A stretch of DNA of 64,000 bases from Symbiodinium natans (lineage: Eukaryota > Sar > Dinophyceae > Suessiales > Symbiodiniaceae). Positions 43,604-55,600 of the stretch are shown here, one piece after another. Both the position numbers and the translations under genes were made by a program. Where the stretch lies: positions 1 to 64,000 of the forward strand of contig CAJNDS010000648.1 in NCBI GenBank assembly GCA_905221605.1. Direction: 5' to 3'. Numbering within the stretch: position 1 is the first letter of the stretch; every line of letters starts with the position of its first letter. The notes below the pieces were generated by a model that did no database searches, was not told the DNA's origin, and saw only the letters and a program-made list of their open reading frames with translations.

Positions 43604-46600
43604 GAGTTGGCCTTGTGAAGCTTTTGACGTAGGGCTTCGAGGGCTTCTCGGCTTTAGGGGCCGTGTCGGGTTTAGGGTTTACAGGGTTATTAGGAACCCT
43701 AAGCCCTAAACCTCACCCTAACCCCTAGACCCTAGACCCTAAACCCTTACCCTTAAACCCTAAACCCCAAACCCTAACCCTAAACCATGGTACTGGGGGC
43801 TTGGCTTTGGAGTTTAGGGTTTTTGGGCTTGGAGTTTTCGGTCTCAGGGGCTCGCGATGGTGCAGGCTGCCTTGACATCGGGAGCAGTGTTCTGTCCAGC
43901 AAAGTGCGGAGGTGGAGTTCAGAGTTTTGAGGCTTAGGGTTTAGGGTTCAGGGTTTAGGGTTCAGGGTTTAGGGTTCAGGGATACCTCTTTCAGATCCGC
44001 CGTAATTTCAAAAGACTTGGTCCCCCCCCTTTTTTCAATCAGGAGGTGAAGTTCGACGCCATCACGCGCCGCATCCGGCGTCTTTGTGACGGCCTGGACT
44101 CTCGCTTCGTCGACCCAGTGGTTGTTACGAGGAAAGTGGTCGAAGGCTTCCTTCCTGGTTCTTATCAGGGAATGAGGGAAGGAGGGCCCTTTAGGGTTTA
44201 GGGTTTAGGGTCTAGGGTTTAGGGTTTAGGGTTTTACCCTTTAAGGGATTATAGGGCCCTGCGTCCCTCATTCCCTACTAAGAACTAGCCAGGCTTTTAC
44301 AGCGGCATCTCTACTTCGGAGGTGGATGTCCTTGCGGCCGAGACATGCGCGTAGCTGCGACGAACTGTGTTGGGTGGTTTAGGGTTTAGGGTTTAGGGTT
44401 TAGGGTTTAGGGTTTAGGGTTTAGGGTTTAGGGTCTGGGCGTTCCTAGCGAAGCCATTGAGTTGATATTATACCTTCCACTGCCTATCAGACTGCCTTGG
44501 CCGAGGTACATGTCCCAGAAGCATCCAGACTTTTCGACGCTGGCAGCACGCATTGCGGTGTCGAACCTCCACAAGAACACATCGGAGTCCTTCTATGAGA
44601 CTGGTCAGCTATTCATGAAACTTGGGTGGTTCCTTATACTCACAGTCCTTGATCGGGATCATACTATCCCCTATTTTCCCTATTAAGGACTGTTGTATAA
44701 GGGGGAAACATCCCAACATGAAACCGTGGATGGCTTCTTGTGGACCGTTTCTTCAAGTGCCAAATTGTGGAGAACATTGCAACGTGCTGGCCCTTCGTGT
44801 CAGATCACGTCCCAAGTTGCTGGCTCTGTAACCCACCCCCAATTTGCCCTTGCCTGACAGAGCTAACCTGTCCTCATTTCTAAAGTTCTAGGGTTTAGGG
44901 TTTAGGTTGTGTCGTGGCCAGGGGCAGTGGCCCGAGCTGTTGGCGCTTCTTGCTTCTGGCTTTGTTGTGAGGTCCGACGCCATAGGGTTTAGGGTTTAGG
45001 GTTTAGGTTTAGGGTTTAGGGTTTCGGGTTTCGGGTTTAGGGTTTAGGGTCCGTCCCTTCGTCAAAGCCAAGGAGACGTGCAAGGTCCTCCACGAATATG
45101 TGGACATGCAGGGTCGACCAGCCTCGCTGATGGCACAAGATGTGTGGGAGTTCATCGAGGCCATCCCTAGAAAGAGCAAGCCCTAAACCCTAAACCCTAA
45201 ACCCTAAACCCTAAACCCTAAACCCTAAACCCTAAACCCTAAACCCTAAACCCTAAACCCTAAGTGTCCCAAGTAAGCTTGGCATGCTGTAGCTGCGGCA
45301 GCCATACATGGAACTGTCTAGGGGAGGGGGCTTTACGAAAATAGGGGTACCTATTTTGGGGGCTCCTATGTAATAAGGATTATACTACTTGGGGGTGTAT
45401 TAAGGCTACCCCTATTTCGGGAAATGCCCATACGGGCCTGGACTCCCAGATTGCGAGCCTGGCTCAGCAACAACCAACCCCTCAAAGCCCCTCCAAGGAG
45501 GCAGAGGACGGTTCAATAGCCCTGACTTCACGCACGACCACACTTGCCTCTAGGTTCTCAACCCCTGAGCCCTGCACACGTTAGGGTTTAGGGGTTTAGG
45601 GTTTAGGGTTTAGGGTTTCGGGTTTCGGGTTTCGGGTTTCGGGTTTCGGGTTTCGGGTTGCAAAATTAGCCCCTTCACCCTGCACCCATCGGCTGCCCTA
45701 GAGTCTTTAGAACAGAAACAACTGGAAGGCCAACGCGCAGCGCCTGGATGAAGCCATCGACTACACTCGCGACACCTGTCTCCTGCAGTGGTCATCGAGG
45801 GTAAGATGCTTTAAGGGTGTAGAGTTTTTTGGGGGGGAGTGGGTCATCTGAAGATCTTGGGTTTAGGGTTTAGGGTTTAGGGTTCTTGGGATTCAGGCGC
45901 CGTGGTTTGAGGAAAAGGAGTCCATGCTTTGAAGGGTGTCGAAGGGTATCGAGGAGTCTGTGGCCAAGTCAGCGGTTTCTTCGGCGGTCCGTGCAACTCC
46001 AAGGCACTACGAAACAATGATCGCTTTCTTTTGCACACTTTTGCACGAGCACAACCGAGGACTTGGGCTACGACTACTTTGGCTTCAAGACACTGGAGAA
46101 GTCCTACCTGCTGCGGGTGCATGGTATCTAAGCTCCCGTGTACTATCCTGTAATACAGGGGTCGGACTAACAGTATTCCCTTATGGTCCCTTTATATGTA
46201 TACTATACTCACCCCCAAACCCTATTATAATCAGGCCCTGTATTACCCTCACTCTTTTTGTTTTCTGGTTCTTTCGCTTCACCATCGAAAGATTGCAATC
46301 GTGTACTTGGTTGTTCTTGTACACGGGCCAAGGCAAAATTGTGGAGCGTCCACAGCACCTCATAATGCGCACGGCCTGTGGCATTCACATGGGTGATCTG
46401 GCAGCTGCCCTGGAAACATACGATCTGATATCCAGAAAGTACTTCACACATGCTTCGCCTACCCTCTTCAATGCCGGTACGCCGACGCCGCAAATGTCTT
46501 CATGCTTCCTCCTCAAGATGAAGGAGGACAGCATCGATGGTATCTACGACACATTGAAGCTGAGCTGGTGTAATGCTTGGGCCTTCTTCTGGGTCATGCA

Positions 46601-49600
46601 TATGTTGAGTGCTTCAGGGTTGTCGACCGTTTCCAAGCAGCCGAGGAAGCAGTGCGCCCTTATCTCCAAGTCCGCGGGCGGTATTGGAGTGGCGATCTCC
46701 AATGTGAGGGCGAGCGGTTCGTACATTCGTGGAACCAATGGTTACAGCAACGGCTTCTTGGATCGTCTTCAAAGGGCTTCGGCGCACTTTTGGGGTTAAG
46801 GGTTGCATCACAGCTCATGCTTGCAACTCAACGGCAATCATGAGCACCACCACGAGGGTAGCAGCACTGAATATAAGGGTCGGAACAATTCCTAACCATG
46901 TGCCCTTATGGTCTTTTTGTAATCATACGATAATAACCCCCCCGAAAACCCTATTCTAATTAATCAGGCCCCTGTATTCAGCAGCCCACACAAGCATGGA
47001 GCTGGCAGCGACCGAACAAACAGCGACCGAGCAGCCGCTGCCACAGCAGCAGCACCACCAGCAGCGCCACCATCAGAAAGGATTCGTTCTGCCCAAGTGC
47101 AATGGCTAAGCCGCGTATACATATATATATATATGTACAATGTTATAATTACTTTCTTTAAGATCGTATGTCATCTTATATTGCATCATAATACTCTATA
47201 TATATATATATATCTATATATACATATATATATATATCTATATATATATATATAGGACGGCAGAAAGAAAGACCACCCAAGGTTTGGTCCCGCTGCTCAA
47301 GAGCCTCGGACCTGCAATCGGGGCGTTGGAGTTCGGAGTTGAACCTCTCGACGTGCCCCCCCCCCCGCCATCCTCCCTGGATCCTAAACCCTAAACCCTA
47401 AACCCTAAACCCTAAACCCTAAACCCTAAACCCTAAACCCTAGCGTCTTATGGTACCTTCTTAGGTGCAATGAGGCTAAATCTGACAGGTTGGGCATCTG
47501 ACCTCCTGTGACATCCCGAGTCCCTGCTTCTGCATGGTTGGGTCAGGGTTCAGGGTTCAGGGTTCAGGGTTCAGGGTTCATGATTCAGGGTTCAGGGTTT
47601 AGGGTTTAGGGTTTAGGGTTTAGGCTTTAGGGTTTAGGGTTTAGGGTTTCGGGACTTAGTGTTTCGGCCTGATGGCTTGATGTCAGAGCCATCGTGCGGA
47701 TTCCAAGGTTTTCTGGTACCCAACGGTTGTTTTGTAATCTGGTCTCGCGGAGTCTCGGGAGGACGGTTTCGGGCGGCCCGCAGAAGCGGCGCGTAGACCT
47801 GTGCAAAACAGGGGTTTAGGGTTTAGGGTTTAGGGTTTAGGGTTTAGGGTTTAGGGTTTAGGGTTTAGGGTTTAGGGTTTAGGGTTTAGGGTACTCCATG
47901 CAATCAGTGCTTGTATGGCCTCATGTCCTCCTATTCTGCAGGTCTCAGAGCAAAAATACCCCCAAGCCCGAAGCCTAAACCCTAAACCCTAAACCCTAAA
48001 CCCTAAACCCTAAACCCTAAACCCTAAACCCAAAACCCGAAGCCTAAAGCTTCTGCCTATCCTGACGGAGACTAAGACTTCACGCACTCCGACAGGCTGA
48101 CAGATAGACCCTAAACCCACTAAACCCTAAACCTTTCAACCCTCAACCCAAAGCCAAACCCCGAACCCTAAACCCTTGTGATCCTAAACCCTAAACCCTA
48201 AACCCTCAACCCTCAACCCTCAACCCTAAACCCTAAACCCTAATCCTGAACCGCCCCCCCCCCCCCCCCCCATAGAACAAAGGAACTTCAACGAGACGGC
48301 GCGCTACGTGGACCAAGGGGGAGGTTCCCTGGCCCTGGTCTCAAAAAACTGTAAGCCCCCTAAACCCGAAACCCTAAACCCTAGACCCTAAACCCTAAAC
48401 CCTAGACCCTAAACCTCCCCCGATTCTCAGATGCATTGTTTCAGGATGGCTCGAAAGTTCGAACTTCTGGAAGTCTCGGGACCAGAAGCCCTTTAAGCCC
48501 TCTGAAACTCCACAACGACATGAGACCCTTAAACTCTCAAAGCCCTTAAGCCCTTAAGACCCATTAAACCCTTAAAGCCTCTTAAACCCTTAAATCCTCC
48601 TTCAGCCCGACAGGCCTTTAAGACACACATATAGGGTTTAGGGTTTGGGGTTTAGGGTTTAGGGTTTAGGGTTTAGGGTTTAGGGTGCATTTCAATTGCT
48701 CGCCCTTGTTGTGTTGGGGGTTGCGGTTCTTTTACGGCAAATGCGCCAGCCAGAGTGTCCAGGAGGGGTAGAGTTACTGCCCTCGAAACCCCGAACTGCA
48801 AAACACTTCATCAACCGACGTTCCTCAGAAAAAAAAAGGGTTTGGGGTTCAGGGTTTAGGGTTTAGGGTTTAGGAACTCCACGCCCGGCAAATGGTACGC
48901 TCACTCCTCCTCCCCTCCCCCCCCCCCCCCCCCCCCCCTACTTTGACGGTTAGGATTTGAGTTACAACCTGGTTGGGGACGCAGGTGTGCACGGTTTTTC
49001 TCGTTACCTGCTACGATTTCAGAACCCTAAGCCCTACGAAACCCTCAACCCTAAACACTCTCCTAACCCTACTCCTAACCCTAAGCCCTAAATCCTAGAC
49101 CCTTCTAACCCTCAACCCTAAATCCTAAACCCCAAACCCTAAACCCCAAACCCCAAACCCCAAGCCCTAAACCCTAAACCCTAAACCCTAAACCCTAAGC
49201 CCAGAAAGGCAAGCGCAAGGGCTCCTTCGCCATGTACCTGGAACCCTGGCATGCTGATGTCTTCGACTTCCTCGAGCTTCGGAAGATCCTCGGTGCAACG
49301 CCTAGGGTTTAGGGTTTAGGGTTTCGGGCTTAGGGTTTGGGATGTGGGGTTAGGGGTTAGGGGTTCAGGGTTTATACCCCCGTGGTTCATGGGGGGTTTT
49401 GGGTTCCCCCCCCCCCCCCCCCCCGCTTAGGGCCGAAGATTGAGGGCTTAAGGTTGAGGGAGTAATATAGGGTCGGAATATGCACTAATGGTGTTCCCTT
49501 ATGGTTCCTATATATTTCGGCGATAATGACCCCCCAACAAACTAGTCTAGAGGTTTGCGCCACCCTGGGTGGTTGCTCAGTTTTGCCGTTTAACCGCAGC

Positions 49601-52600
49601 TATTCGCCCTCCCCCTTTCATGACTGCTCTCTTCGCCACGTTTTCTTATTCATTTGCAAGCTGATAATAGTGCATAAAAGATATACGGTCGTGAAAAGGG
49701 CCCAACCACCCCAGAATAAGCGACCACCTTCTCGAGACTGTACTAAAAACCCTGTATTCTCCTTGCTAGTTTTTTTCATTGTCACACCCTTCGCCTTTCA
49801 GGACCGTATTTAGGGGTCTTACTCTGGGTGATGAAGCTCGTTTCCTTGACGACCAACCTCCTGACTCAGTATTTCACCCGGGTCAATTGGCAATCAAGGA
49901 TTTATTGGGTTTAGGGTTTAGGGTTTATAGGGCTTGGGGGATTCATGAATTTCTCTGTTTCACTTCTTTCATTGCAGTAGACTCAGTCATGCCACCTTCA
50001 TGTTCAGCCCTGTGAATCATCAACGTCACTCAACGGCCCGAGCTTTGGAGGGTTAGGGTTTAAGTTTTAGGGTTTAGGGCTTAGGATTTAGGGTTTAGGG
50101 TTTAAGGGTTTAGGGGTTTAGGGGTTTAGGGTTTAGGGTTTAGGCTTTAGGCTTTAGGCTTTAGGCTTTAGGCTTTAGGCTTTAGGCTTTAGGGTTTAGG
50201 GTTTAGGGTTTAGGGTTATATGACATGACTAGACTCGGCTGAAAACTGGCACCTGTTCTTTAATGAGGCTCCCCTTTTGCTCTTTCTATACAGCCGGGCT
50301 TCTTTTGAAAGACTACCTATACGGCCAAAACGGCGGCCCGCGGTTTAGGGTTTACGGTTCAGGTTTCGGGTTTATGGCCCCAAAACTACCAATTCTCCAG
50401 GAACCACGGGAAGGAGGAGCAGCGTGCCCGCGATCTCTTCTACGGCCTGTGGATTCCGGATCTGTTCATGCAGCGTGTCAAGGAGAGACTTCCGCCCCAT
50501 AAGGGTTTAGGTTTTCGGGCTGCGGGTTTAGGGTTTAGGGTTTAGGGTTTAGGGTTTAGGGTTTAGGGTTTAGGGTTTAGGGTATCGGTTTAGTGTTTAG
50601 GGTTCAAGGAGAGACTGCCCCCCCCCCCCCCCCCCACAAGACGAGAAATAGCCAAACTTCTTACCCCAAACACTGAACCGGACACTTCATCTACACGCTA
50701 TCATGGGCCCTTAACATGAAGACCTGAAGGTCCAATATAGTCCCTGAAGGTCCCATAACAAATGTTTGTTGGCTTAGGGTCCCGGAAGGTCCCATGTAAA
50801 CGCTATTATACACCCTTAACCCCAAAAACCTTTAAGGTCCAACCGAGCCAAAGAAGAAGGAATCAGCTGCAAAAACCCCTGACAGTCGAAGCTGTGGGCA
50901 CCCCGAAGCTGTAGGCACGCCCCCCCCCCCCCCCCCTTTTTCCCAAACCTTTGACTGGATTCTTGTTAAGGAACTTACATGAAGTGACAAAAGGAGAGCC
51001 ATAGCCCTTTGCTATGGAGAAAACTTACACTGGAAACTTGTTTCCGGGTTCCTTCCCGAAGCCCCGAAGCGCCACCAAGATGAGGGTTTAGGGGTAGTCC
51101 AGCCTTTAGGGGTTTGGGGATTTAGGGTTTTAGGGGTTAGGGTTTAGAGTTTAGGGGAGGGGGTTCGGGTTTAGGGTTTTGGGTTTAGAGTTTAGGGCTT
51201 CGGAGAGTGCCCTGGAATAAATAGACTTTACTGTTAATGGCGCGTGTAATTACAGTAAAATCAATACTAGTAGCGCGGGCATTTTTTCCTTTTCTTGCCG
51301 GCGCCCGCGTGAACAGATAACAACCCAGAATTATTCCTATTAACATTCACTTGATAATTCTCTTATCTCGCCCTCGTTGGTTCATTGCACGCATCGTTCA
51401 CTGTGTTCTTTCGTTCTCTCCTTGTCAATGCACTTAGCAGGCTAGTAAAAATGTCCTCACGGGTTGGTTCTCTATTCGTACTTCCATCAACAGTCAATGA
51501 ACACCAGCGTCTTTTGCTTCGTTCATTCGCTTATTATTTTACTTCCTTCGTAAACTCGCTTGTAAGACTAATTCGCCCACTCCCGAAAAACCTACACCCA
51601 CGCGCCATGGCGGCCGCAAGTAGGTGATGTACGTGTGCGTGTGTGGAATGTAGAAAGGAAGTCCGCCAGCAAGCAAGTGTGGCTGGAATACAGCTATAAA
51701 CCCTAAACCCTGTACCAGTTTCACAGGACAACGAGAACTGGACGCTCTTCTGCCCCAACGAGGCCTACGACAAGGAGACTGGCAAGGGCTTGATGGATGT
51801 CCCTGGGCCGGTAGCGTCAACGGTAGTTTTTTTGAGTTAGGTGTAGTTTAGGGCCTGCCTCCGGCCTCGGAAGACTGACGGCCGAGGCTGTAGTCAACAG
51901 TATCAATAAGTTATTGTAAAATAGATGGTTGAATAGTTATCTCGTGTTCCAAAACTATATACTCATATATACTTGGAATATATACACACACACATATAAA
52001 TATGCATATCGAATTGGTTTTGTGTTTCATGGTTTTTGGATGCCGCTCGCCTTTTTCAGCATCTCCGCTGCTTGAAGTTGAGGTCCACCCTGAACCCTGA
52101 ATCCTAAACCCTAAACACTAAGACACGAAACCCGGAACCCAACCCTAAACCCTAAACCCTAAACCCTAACTAAACCCTAAACCCTAAACCTTAAACCTTA
52201 AACCCTTACCTTAAATCCTAAATCCTGAATCCCAACACCTGAGACTCCGAGGTCTGGGGGGACGAGTTCGAGGCCATGTACACCCGCTTTGAGGCCGAAG
52301 GTAAGGGGCGCAAGACCGTGAAGGCCCAGCATCTGTGGCTCAGCCTCGATGGGGTTTAGGGTTTAGCGTTTAGGGTTTAGGGTGTAGGGTTTAGGGTTTA
52401 GGGTTTAGGGTTTAGGGTGTAGGGCGTGGTTCTGCGAGTTGTTGTGCTTCGTTTGTAATCGGGGCTTTGCAAGCCCTAAACTCCCCGTGTCACAACAGAG
52501 ACGGAGGGCGGGCGGCCACAAGAGCCTAAACCCTAAACCCTAAACCCTAAGTCCTAAACCCTAAACCCTAAACCCTAAACCCTAAACCCTAAACCCTAAA

Positions 52601-55600
52601 CCCTAAACCCTAGGTGGTTTCGCATCCTCGAGTCCCAGATGGAGACGGGCACACCCTACATGCTCTACAAGGATCAGGCGAACCGGAAGTCGAACCTCTG
52701 AGGATCTACCTAGGGTTTAGGGTTTAGGGTTTAGGGTTTAGGGTTTGGGGTTTGGGGTTTGGGGTTTGGGGTTGGGGGTTGGGGGTTGGGGGTTTGGTAG
52801 GGTTTGCGGTGCAGGGTGTAGGGTTCAGAGTTTGGTGTCGAACCTCTAAGGGTCTACTAGGGTTTAGGCATCGTCACTTTAAACCCTGAAACCCTGAAAC
52901 CTTGAAACCTTGAAACCCTGAAACCCTAAACCCTAAATCCCTGGGCCCTAAGCTGATTCTGGCAGACCCAGGAACCAACAGAACCTGGGCACAATCCATT
53001 GCCCTAAACCCTACAACCCTAAACCATGCGGTTTAGGGTTTAGGGTTAAGGGTTTAGGGCTTAGGGCTTAGGGCTTAGGCCCCTAACCCCCAAGGAACCA
53101 ACAGAACCTCGGCACCATCCATTGCTCCAACCTCTGCACGGAGATCATCGAGCACCTTGGAGTTTCGAATCTGGCGCTCTGTAGGGTTTAGGGGTTTAGG
53201 GGTTTAGGGGTTTAGGGGTTTAGGGGTTTAGGGGTTAGGGGTTTAGGGGTTTAGGGGTTTAGGGGTTTAGGGGTTTAGGGGTTTAGGGGTTTAGGGGTTT
53301 AGGGGTTTAGGGGTTTAGGGGCTTTGGGGTTTTGGGGGTTTTGGGGTTTTGGGGTTTAGGGGTTTAGGGGGTTAGGGGGTTTTGGGGGTACACTCGTTAG
53401 GGCTTTTGGGTCTTGACGCTTCAGAAAACGGACTGCAATCAGCTTCAGGAATGTGCTCTAGTCCATGAAGCCGGCCCCCGAAGAACTTCTGCGGGATTGC
53501 TACTACTTTCCTAAGAACCCCCAAGAAATGCAAGGTCAGAATCCCTGTAACTATCGTTGTCAGGAAGACGCTGTTTGTTGTAATATTGAAATACAAGGCA
53601 AGAATCCCTGTATTCTCCTTCTCAGGAAGACGTTGTTTGTTTAATATTTGCATGATTCTTAAGCAACTAGTAGATTTAGGGGTCCTTGGGCCAGGTAGAG
53701 GATACTTGGGTGGAGGGCTCTAGGGCTTAGGGTTTCGGGCTCCGGTTCTCTGAAGTACACTCCTTAATTTGGGCTCCTTCGTTGCTTAGCCTTGGAACTT
53801 ATGAGAAATCGTAGCTCAGAAACAACTTCCCATTTGTGGTTCCGTGCCGCGCGTCGGCCGCCTCCCCCCCCCAGAAAGGGTCTGGGGTTTGGGGTTTAGG
53901 GTTTGGGGTTTAGGGTTTAGGGTTTAGGATTTAGGGTTTAGGGTTTAGGGTTTAGGGTTTGGGGTGATAAGTCGAAAAACAACAGATCTGACGCGCATAG
54001 GGCTTTGGTATCATGTCCGGGACTCCCTGTATTGAGAATGATTCCCGCGGACCTCATAAGGGGGAATGACCCTTAACTTCAACAACATGCTTTGGGATGT
54101 TCCCACTTATACTAACAGTCCTGAACAGGATTATAGTACCCCCTCAATTGTAATCCCTATTGAGGACTGTTTTTGTATAAGGGGAGCAAACAAGCCCAAA
54201 ACCCAAATAGACCCTAAACACTCAACTAAACCCTATGCTGGGTTTGAAGCCTTTGCCACCATTGTGCTAGGTACACCGCCCCGGACGAGGCGGGAGGGTT
54301 GTACCCGAAGGTTCTAGTTTTCCCTGGTCTGAAAGCACACCCGAAAAAACTCGAAAGAACACCCTAAATCTTCAAGCCCCCGGCTCAGAAGCTGCGATTC
54401 TGGGGCATCTTGAGCGCTCAAAAGACCACGGGGTCTTTCAATGGCATTTAGGGTTTAGGGTCTAGGCTCTAGGGTTTAGGGTGTAATATTTTCGGCTCCT
54501 ACAGTCCACTTAGACGTCTACCAGTATCGTGGACAGCCAGCACGTTTCAAGACTCGAGCAGGCGCCCAAGCCCCTAAGCCAAAGTTTCCCTCAGCCCCAA
54601 TGACTACTGGACCCTAAGCCCTAAGCACTTTGTTGATTTTTTTGTAAACTGATCTTTCCATGTGCCACTTGAGACAATGCAGTATCACATGGTTGTTTAT
54701 GAAATCACTTGACATTGCATTATATCTTTGATTGTTTTATTGATGAGATACTACGTCATTAGAAGCATATGATTTGTACAATATTTTTCAAATAAACTCT
54801 AGGAGTTTATCTTCCTACACCCCCTAACTCGCAAACCCTAAGCCACAAACCCTAAGACCCTAACACCCTAGACCCTAAAACTTGGGATGTTCCGCCTTAT
54901 ACTAGCAGTCCTCAATAGGGATCGTAATTGGGTACTATAATCCCTATCAAGGTCTGTTAGTATAAGGGGGAACATCCCAACCCTGAACCCCAAAACCCAA
55001 CCAAAACCCAAAAGGTCGCCGTTTGCAATCTGGCCTCCATTTCCCTGCCGGCCTTTGTTCGCAACGAGGGTGCCTCGCTCTACAGCGGTAGGAGGAGGGT
55101 GTCAAGGGTTGAGGGTGTTCTGGGCCCAAAGGCTGTCCTGCACCCTAAACCCTACCCCCCAAACCCCGTAAACTCCAAAACCCGAAACCTTTCAGGGTGT
55201 GGGGGGGAGTGGCATTGGGAGTCTATACCTCGGCATCTTATGAGGTTCTGTTGTTGGTCAATGGTGGCGGGCTGCCGACAATTAGGGGTACCCTCTTTGG
55301 CGTATTTCAGGGGACTATAAAGTGTATCCATATTTTGGGACCTGCTGTGTAGTTGCGTGGTTTTGGATTCTCTGGGGGCCCGGGGAGATTGAGAAGTACC
55401 TACGTAGGACCTGACCTTTGTGTCTTGTGCTGTTGTCAAGATGCGAAGACGCATGATCTTGGTCAGTGATTTCTCTTTCCGCAGATGTCATGCTGAGCAG
55501 CCACTCGTGTATAGGACTTGAAAACCGCCAGATGCTGAACAGTGACTTGGGGAACCGGAGTGGCAGTATAGGTAGGGTTTAGGGTTGAGGGTTTAGGGTT

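Noticed and set aside
46556-46645. A 30-residue in-frame insertion in RNR1 instead of an intron
   Set aside because: Possible because the stretch has no stop and is 90 bases, but it falls at a conserved ungapped place in the family and has a GA start, AG end and AG|G acceptor like the other introns. Not fully excluded.
45936-46799. A single 287-codon plus-strand frame that includes RNR sequence
   Set aside because: It reads exons 8 and 9 in frame but crosses exon 7 in the wrong frame and includes introns 7 and 8 with a family-A element. The gene is split; this frame is only partly coding.
55437-55465. A possible RNR1 exon reading DAKTHDLG between exons 19 and 20
   Set aside because: It could fill the gap, but exon 19 joins exon 20 (55693) directly in phase with the expected spacing, and this stretch lacks an AG|G acceptor.
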